Assembly (NCBI RefSeq): GCF_000264995.1
Contig: NW_006767437.1
Location: 550,158-614,157, forward strand
Length of the DNA stretch: 64,000 nucleotides
Direction of reading: 5' to 3'
DNA from: Punctularia strigosozonata HHB-11173 SS5
Taxonomy: Eukaryota; Basidiomycota; Agaricomycetes; Corticiales; Punctulariaceae
Part shown: positions 57,357-64,000 of the stretch, one piece after another
How the letters are laid out: each line of letters starts with the position of its first letter
How positions within the stretch are numbered: position 1 is the first letter of the stretch
The notes under the pieces: model-generated
What the model saw: only the letters and a program-made list of their open reading frames with translations
The model's database searches: none
What the model was told of the DNA's origin: nothing
Translations under genes and position numbers: made by a program

Positions 57357-58998
57357 CTATGCCCCACCGACGACGTCGAGGCCGCCATCGCCGTTCGTGG
57401 CGTGCGACTCGTCCACCTCGCCTTCCGCATCCCGGTCCATGAGCTGGTTGAGGAACTGCGGGTTGTTCACCTCCGCCGCGGCCTCCTTCCACTCCGCCTC
57501 GTCGTCCGGAGGCATCGGCTGATGCGTCACGCGCACGACATCCCACTTGTCCGCGTAGGCTTCGTGTATCTGGACGCGAAGAAAAGGCTCGGTAAGCGGA
57601 CCGACGAATATGTGCCAGGGGAGATCACCCACGTTTTGCCGCTTCCGCTTGAGCATCATCTTCCGCTCGATGTTCTTGTAATATGCGCCCTTCGGTCTCG
57701 TAGGCGTTTCGGAGACGTCGCCGTATAGGTTCTCCTCTCCTGTACCCTCGTCCAAGACGAGTAAGAATTCGTTCGGCACCTCGCGTTCGATCTTGCGGAG
57801 CTCGTAGTCTCTCTCGAATTGAAAGTGCACCGGCTGTGATGACCGGCGTTAGTGTGAGGCCATGCGGTGCGGGTATCGGAACATACATCGTGGGGTTCTG
57901 ATGGAGGATCCAGTCGTCTCCGTTTGAACTCGAGCGCCGACTCGTCGTCCTTTGTGAGATAATACGCCAAAAAGTGTTCTCCGTCCGATTCCATAGGCCG
58001 CAATATCGCGCAGTCTAACCGAGGATCTTCCACCTAAGCCCCGAAATCGTAAGCACCGGTGCCGTACGGATTGTGGTCACACGCCGAGGCTACTTACGTC
58101 CGGTGGGCGATCTCCAGGCCGCTCCGAGAACCGGAACAGATCGTACGTGTTTGCCCAAATTTCTGCGTCTGGTAACACGTCGTACGAGTCGACGGCGGTG
58201 ACATTCGGCTTGTTCGGGTGTCGTAATCGAGATAGGTCTTCGTCGGCTTCGGAAGCGGCGGCGAATGAAGCTTCGATCTGTCGTATTTGGGCCGCGCGAG
58301 AGACGTCTATCTGTGGCTCAACCACCATCTTTCTGTCCCAGCGAAGGATGAGACGTTAGTGAGAGGCGCGTATATGCTGCCCGAGGACCAGGGCAGCGGC
58401 TCTGCTCGGGAACACGCACAGTTCATGGGCATGGGCGGGTCGTTGTTCACGACTGATGTATTCCGTCCGTCGGAGCCATGTCACGTTCGCTGGTGTGATG
58501 GGTGTCGGCGTTGCGGGTCCTGACGCATGGCCGTTCGTGTACGGAGCGCCTGACGCGGGGTCGCCGAGCAGGAATTCGTCTTTGGGGTCGAGCTTGGGCA
58601 AATCATTCGGGTCCGGGTTGAGCTCTGAATCAGATATGAACGCGTCAGCACCCGAAAGCAATATGGCGGTGAAGACGCGGATATGCCCATACGCACCGGA
58701 GTCGTCCCCGTTCTCCTGCCATAAACATTCCCATTGCCCCAAGTCGAGCGGCATGCCCATCTCAGCGTCTACGACCATGGGTAGCGGCGTCTCATTTGCG
58801 ATAGCGTCCGTAAACTCCGGCTTGGCGTAGCGCGAGGGGTCCGTCGGTATGTTCAGCAGCTTGGGCGGACATGGTGGCGCAGGTAGGGGGTTCTGGTAAC
58901 GGACACGGATGAGCAAGTCGAGTTTGCTGTGCAAAGTGGTATGAGAGATCACGGTAACATGCAGATAGCAAGGGTACGTGCCTCTTTTTGAAACTCAT
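57357..58998 (-). CDS. PAF1: RNA polymerase II-associated factor PAF1
   Basis: This is a core subunit of the Paf1 complex, which travels with RNA polymerase II and promotes histone modification and elongation. The short first exon MSFKK joins KLDLLIRVRYQNPLPAPPCP only if a GC donor is used (intron 58927-58981), completing a Ser codon. The match to the known KxDLLxRVRYxNxLP start of PAF1 supports this. Later exons give LLNIPTDPSRYAKPEFTDAI, LPKLDPKDEFLLGDP, KMVVEPQIDVSRAAQIRQIE, RFSERPGDRPPD, LRPMESDGEHFLAYYLTKDD and FERDYELRKIEREVPNEFLL. The acidic C-terminus ends DGGLDVVGGA. Length near 430 residues is typical of fungi. It is divergent from the transporter gene, with 1.1 kb between starts. 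Confidence 0.9.
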
Positions 58999-60098
58999 AC
59001 CGGCGAAGTTGTTGCTGCTGTATAGCGCAGGCCAGTGAACGATACGAGCTTGTGGCTGGGCAGCCTCGAGCGCTTCGCAAAATTACATAACAAAGTATAA
59101 GCGCCCATACAACATGGCGAGCGCTTATCTATTTAATGGGAGTAGTTTGGCTAGTACCTCAAAGCGGTCCATGCTAGAGTTCAAATGTAGACCACAAATC
59201 GACGAAGGCCCAGTGCATCCGGCGCAGAATGAGGACGGACTCTCCAGGAGCGGCCGGCCATCATTGCACAAGTCCAGCGTCGCGATTGACGCTATCTCCG
59301 TCAGATACCGTACCATAATACCCGCCAATACGGCATGCCGAGATGTTCAGGATACATACCGTACATCTCGGTCGTTTCCGCATCAACCGCAGATGAATCA
59401 TAACCTTGTACCAGACGATAAGGCGGCGTCAAGGCGGGCGGAGGATCGTAGCTGCCCTCGTCGGCGTCTTGCTATCCTGCGATACCGCCGAATCGGGGGA
59501 GCAACTGCCAGTATTAGCCTGCCATGAGGTCATGAGGCCGCACTAACCGAGACGATCATGTCGAACTGTGTCGGACGGTTGTATTGGTGGATTTGGGCGG
59601 CGATATCGAAGGACGCGGGGACGTGCGGTCGGCCTTTTTCTGCATCGTTTGAGGCAGGTTAGCTCCTCCGGATCGCGCCCCATGTCGCGTGCCGATCGTA
59701 GAGCAATGTCGAGAATGCGTTGGGTACCCGCCTACAAGCCAATATGGACTATCCGCTCGGTTTACGATCGCCCAGGCACGCAGGTTTCAGACAGTCTCGA
59801 ATCGTTTGGCGTTCTGTATGACGTTCACAACGTATAGGAGACGTCCAGCTTCGACCGTCGGCGTTGCAAGCGAGCGGAACCTAGGCGGGGTGCGGGAGTC
59901 GTACTGCCTGGGTGTATCAAGGGCGACGGGGGCGCTCACCCACGATCGTGGCGGGGGGCAAGTTGCCATATGGAGCCGGTTTGATTTGCCCAATCCCGGG
60001 TTTGCTCTCACCACGGCCTCTTATGTGCTCCATCCTTTAGACATTCCCCTCCTTCGTCCCCCGCCTGTATCTAACATATTCTCGCCTATCGACCGACC
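58999..60098. other. Divergent intergenic region, PAF1 and transporter
   Basis: This 1.1 kb lies between two divergent starts. Several short open frames occur, none with a recognisable motif. The stretch just before 60099 is pyrimidine-rich, as in fungal promoters. No gene is supported. Confidence 0.5.
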
Positions 60099-61764
60099 AT
60101 GAGCGGAGTCGACCAACCGTGGCTGCCCCACCGCCACCAGCACCAGCAGCCGGCCTGGACGACCGACCGAACAAGGGGCTTTGATGCCAACCCCCAGTGG
60201 GCGCACAAAACGCCCGTCACGCCCATGTCCCCACTCTCCATGCACAACTCGTGGACGGAACGGTGGAGGCACGCCGCACGGCGCTGGATGAGGCGATATT
60301 TACCCCGGGCGGAGTCGCGGCCGAGCATAACGACGTCGACGTCAGAGAAGCTCTCCTCGCTCACGACCATACCCTCCCCCGCGACGCTGCGATTCATCGT
60401 CCTCTGCGGACTATGGTACACTACCTCCGCGCTCTCGTCCAACACGGGCAAAGTCATCCTCAACCAGTTCCGCTACCCCGTCACCCTCACCATCGTCCAG
60501 TTCGCCTTCGTCGCCGCGTACTGCATCATCGCCATGTCGCCTCTCGTCAGGTTCAGCCGGTTCCGGACCCCAACGCGAGCCATCATAAGGACGACTCTGC
60601 CCATGGGCATGTTCCAAGTGGGCGGCCACATGTTCTCCAGCATGGCGATCTCCCGCATACCCGTCTCTACCGTGCACACCATCAAGGCGAGTACCGCCCA
60701 CGAACCGCAGATAAATGAATAGACCGTCCTGATCATCGTACTTATAGGCACTATCCCCGTTGTTTACCGTAGCTGCCTATGCCCTCCTCTTTGGAGTTAG
60801 CTATTCCTTCAAGACGTACATTTCGCTGCTACCCTTGACCGTCGGCGTCATGCTCGCCTGCACCTTCGATATGAGCGGGTCGAACATGCTCGGTCTGCTA
60901 TGCGCATTTGGCTCCGCGATCGTCTTTGTCTCCTCCAACATCTTCTTCAAGAAGGTCATGCCGTCCGGCGGGCAGACCTCGTCGCACAAGCTGGACAAAA
61001 CCAACCTCCTCTTCTACTCCTCCGGCATGGCCTTCCTGCTCATGATCCCGATCTGGGTCTGGTCGGACCTGCCGTCGCTCATGGCCGGCGCGGAGGCGGC
61101 GCACCCGAGCCACGGCCACTCGGCGCCGCACGGCGTCGCGTACTACTTCTTCATGAACGGCACCGTCCACTTCGCGCAGAACATCATCGCGTTCATCATC
61201 CTCGCCTCGGTCTCGCCCGTCACGTACTCGATCGCGTCCCTCATCAAGCGCGTCGCCGTCATCTGCATCGCCATCGTCTGGTTCAACCAGTCGGTGCACC
61301 CCGTCCAGGGCGTCGGGATCGGCATGACCTTCTTCGGCCTCTGGATGTACAACAACGCGAAGGGCGACGTCGAGAAGGGCGAGAACAAGATGAAGATGGT
61401 CGAGGCCGTGCGCGATATGCGTCTGCCGACGACCAAGGCGGAGCAGCGCGTGCTCGAGGGCGGCGAGTCCCCGCCGCCGGAATACGTGCCCGAGGAGAGC
61501 CGCGCGGTGGGCGCCACGACCGGAGCGTACGGTGCCTACGGCCGCTCGCGCGGCCGGTCGATCATGCAGCCCCCGCCGACCGCGAGCTACAAGCCGTACG
61601 AGCTCCCGCAGCCGTCGCACCACCAGTCGCATGCCGCCGGCCTGCAGATCAAAATACTGCCCCCGACGGCGGAGAACCCGTCGTCGTACCCGTCCCCGCC
61701 GCCGTCTCTGGACTCGCCGCCCTCGCACTCGGCTGCACTACCACAGCCCATCGCCGTCGGCTGA
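60099..61764 (+). CDS. Triose-phosphate-transporter family carrier, SLY41-like
   Basis: This is a drug/metabolite-transporter superfamily protein with about ten membrane segments, probably in the ER or Golgi, exchanging sugar phosphates or nucleotide sugars. Two exons join only with a GC donor (AAG|GCGAGT, intron 60687-60747), giving VHTIKALSPLFTVAAYALLF. Family motifs include LWYTTSALSSNTGKVILNQF, PVTLTIVQFAFVAAYCI, MLGLLCAFGSAIVFVSSNIF and IIAFIILASVSPVTYSIASL followed by IKRVAVICIAIVWF. The N-terminus is cytosolic and Pro/Arg-rich. The C-terminal tail is long, disordered and Pro-rich. A His/Ala-rich loop (EAAHPSHGHSAPHG) separates two membrane segments. It resembles yeast Sly41; the substrate cannot be read from sequence. 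Confidence 0.9.
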
Positions 61765-62250
61765 AGAGCTCGCGTGGTTATATATGACGATGATCATGAC
61801 GATTTGCATAGACGGAGCGATGCGCCGCGTATCACCACGATGGACACGAACTTCTTGCATGTTATTGGTCTCCTTAATGCATTTTTCGATATCTCTTCTA
61901 TATATTGTAGGACTGGGACGGTCCCGTTCCGCATCTAGAGAACTTTTTTGGTTACACATCGGCGTGAGCTCACGGTGCTTGGCTGTTCCCTTGTGGACAG
62001 CGCGCAGGTGTCGTCAGATAAACGAAAGACGCGCCGGCGTTGATGAGATGACAACCGCGTGCTCATTCTCGTAAACTACGTATCGTCACCGACGCGGACG
62101 GCAGGCGAGCACCACGAGCAAGGCCTGTTCTGGCCGATCACTGCACCGGCCGTGGTTGATCTCGCGCCGAGCCCAACGCCGTCACCGCGGCTGCTCTCCG
62201 TTGAACCTGCTTGTTGTGCTCTCGGTTACTCGTGTTTGCGCGGTCCACCC
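61765..62250. other. Intergenic region before SEC1
   Basis: This contains the AT-rich 3' flank of the transporter gene and the likely SEC1 promoter. No other feature is supported. Confidence 0.5.
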
Positions 62251-64000
62251 ATGTCGTCCTCCCTGATCACCGCGGTCCGGACAAGTGCGCATCTGCGAGA
62301 TTACCAGACGCCTGGCTATCTTCTGACGAACCTCGGCCTCTCTCAGAGTTCCTCGAGGCGATCCGATCCGTGAACCCTCCCGGACGATGGAAGATCCTCG
62401 TGATCGACGAGCACTCGCAAAAGCTGCTCAACGCCGTCCTGAAGCAGTTCGATATCCTGGAGGAGAACGTCACTCGCAAGTATACCTTCCCCTACGCGCC
62501 GCATGCATTACCGGGAGCTCACGCGCACTGCCTGGCCGTTGCACAGTCATCGAGTCGATCACGACCAATCGAGACCCGCAACAGTTCGAGGCGATATACA
62601 TGGTGATGCCCACCTCGGAGAACGTGGGCAGGATCATCCGTGACTTTGAGGGGAGGCAGCAATACACCGGGGCCCATCTCTTCTTCATCGACGGTACGTC
62701 AAACAGCGGAGATGTTATGCTGCGACCCGACGCCGATCTTTCCGCAGGTCTAGCCGAACCGCTGTTCCAGCGCTTGACAGCCTCTGCCGCCGAACCGTAC
62801 CTCAGAACCCTGCAAGAGCTCTTCGTGAACTTCTGGCGTGCGCATCGTCTCGTGTGCACGCGAAGTATAATGCTGACGCGTGAATGCAGCGATCGAGGCG
62901 CAAGCCTTCTCTCTCAAGCTTCCCGGGATGTTCTTCAGCTTGTACAGTCCGCCTCGGAGCGAATCTGCCTTCCGTACCTCGCGCGACCGCCTCGAAGAAG
63001 ACCTCCGGTTCATCAGCAAATGCGTAAGCAAACACCTAAGGCTCCGTCCGCGCGTCGAACGCTCATCTCGGTCGCAGATCACGGACCTCTGCATCACCCT
63101 CGACGAATATCCCTACATCCGCTACTACTTCCCCTCCCACCACCTTCCTCTCGGCCCCCTCAAACCGAACGACACCACACGGCCACCTCCCCCGCCGGAA
63201 GGCGCCACGCGATGGCGAACGAACCTGGCTCGAGGCGACCAGGCCCGCCAGTTCGAAGCCGTGGAAGCCGACTTCGCCACCAAGCTCCTCGCCTGCATGG
63301 TGCAAGACAACCTGGACGACTACAAACGCAACAACCCCGACTTCCCTGTACGTTCCGCACCGACCTTCCCTCCGCCCTTTCGAACGTGGCTGATCGGAGC
63401 CCTCACAGCGAAAAACAGAGCGCGGGAGGGGAACGCTCATCATCACGGACCGGGCCATGGACATGATCGCGCCGTTCGTGCACGAGTTCACGTACCAAGC
63501 GATGGCGAACGACCTGCTCCCGATAGAAGACGGGACCAAGTACACGTACAAGTTCCAGTCCTCCGCCGGCGTCCACGAGGATAAGACGGCCACTCTGTCC
63601 GACGCCGACTCGGTTTGGACCGAAGTCCGGCACATGCACATGCGCGAAGCCATCGACAAACTCATGGCGGACTTCAACAAGTTCTTGGAAGAGAACGCCG
63701 GGTTTAAAGGGTACGTGGAACTCCGCTCTCCATATTGTTGTGATTTTACTGAACTATCACTGCTCAGGGAGGGAGCTGCTAGTCTAAACGACATGAAAGA
63801 CATGCTCGCAAACCTACCGCAGTATCAAGAACAACGAGAGAAGGTATTTAGTGTGCCTTCGGTGCCGGTGAACTCTGTACTCATGGACCACAGTTCTCAC
63901 TGCATCTGAACATGGCCCAAGAGTGCATGGCGATCTTCGAGAGGGACAAACTTCCCGTTGTAGCGAATGTGGAACAGTGCTGTGCGACAGGCCTCACTGC
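62251..64000 (+). CDS. SEC1: SEC1/Munc18 family protein (partial, runs off window)
   Basis: SM proteins bind syntaxin/SNARE complexes and drive exocytic vesicle fusion at the plasma membrane. The start MSSSLITAVR joins FLEAIRSVNPPGRWKILVID (with EHSQKLL) through a short first intron. A GC-AG intron (62476-62546) then joins EENVT to LIESITTNRDPQQFEAIYMV. Further exons give GRIIRDFEGRQQYTGAHLFF, SLKLPGMFFSLYSPPRSESA, ITDLCITLDEYPYIRYY, GTLIITDRAMDMIAPFVHEF and DKLMADFNKFLEENAGFKG. The last exon in view reads HLNMAQECMAIFERDKL, and the window ends inside the gene. All segments align with the N-terminal two thirds of fungal Sec1. No disruption was seen. Confidence 0.92.

Noticed and set aside
60898-61728. 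Long minus-strand Arg-rich open frame over the transporter
   Set aside because: It is a shadow of the GC-rich transporter coding strand; composition is typical of antisense frames.

Overview
The window is nuclear DNA of a filamentous basidiomycete, most likely an Agaricomycete. The signs are GC-rich genes packed on both strands, each cut by many introns of about 50-60 nt, together with gene families typical of mushroom-forming fungi. No rRNA, tRNA, CRISPR array or organellar sequence was recognised. All functional calls rest on reading translated motifs by eye; no database search was run.

Layout. Bases 1-4914 hold no gene I can support. From 4.9 to 43 kb lies a mostly housekeeping block: the actin-related protein ARP8 (+), an ELMO/CED-12 protein (-), an M20-family amidohydrolase (+), methylenetetrahydrofolate reductase (-), a serine-rich unknown (-), a RING-finger protein (+), a CAJ1/DJP1-type DnaJ protein (-), a His-rich unknown (+), a TFIP11/Ntr1-type G-patch splicing factor (+), an S10 serine carboxypeptidase (-), proteasome ATPase RPT4 (-), a large TPR-CHAT putative cysteine protease (-) and a Ser/Pro-rich unknown (+).

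From 43.3 to 57.1 kb lies a rearranged segment. A block made of a dual-specificity phosphatase gene (DSP, -), a four-transmembrane plus WD40 gene (+) and an SFH5-type Sec14 gene (-) was duplicated in tandem. A deletion then removed the inner SFH5 5' part and the inner DSP 3' part. This left DSP - WD40 copy A - a fused DSP/SFH5 remnant - WD40 copy B - SFH5. A Tc1/mariner-type DNA transposon with 46-nt inverted repeats and TA target duplications sits beside the DSP start in the first copy and carries what looks like a captured host gene start.

From 57.3 kb to the end the order is PAF1 (-), a triose-phosphate-transporter-like nucleotide-sugar or phosphate carrier (+) and a SEC1/Munc18 gene (+) that runs off the window.

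The genes do not form one pathway, and neighbours look like independent fungal genes. The most notable observations are at least seven GC-AG introns, all with GCRNGT donors, spread over seven genes; the tandem duplication with its in-frame phosphatase/lipid-transfer chimera; the paired 4TM-WD40 genes; and the TPR-CHAT protein with an intact His-Cys dyad.
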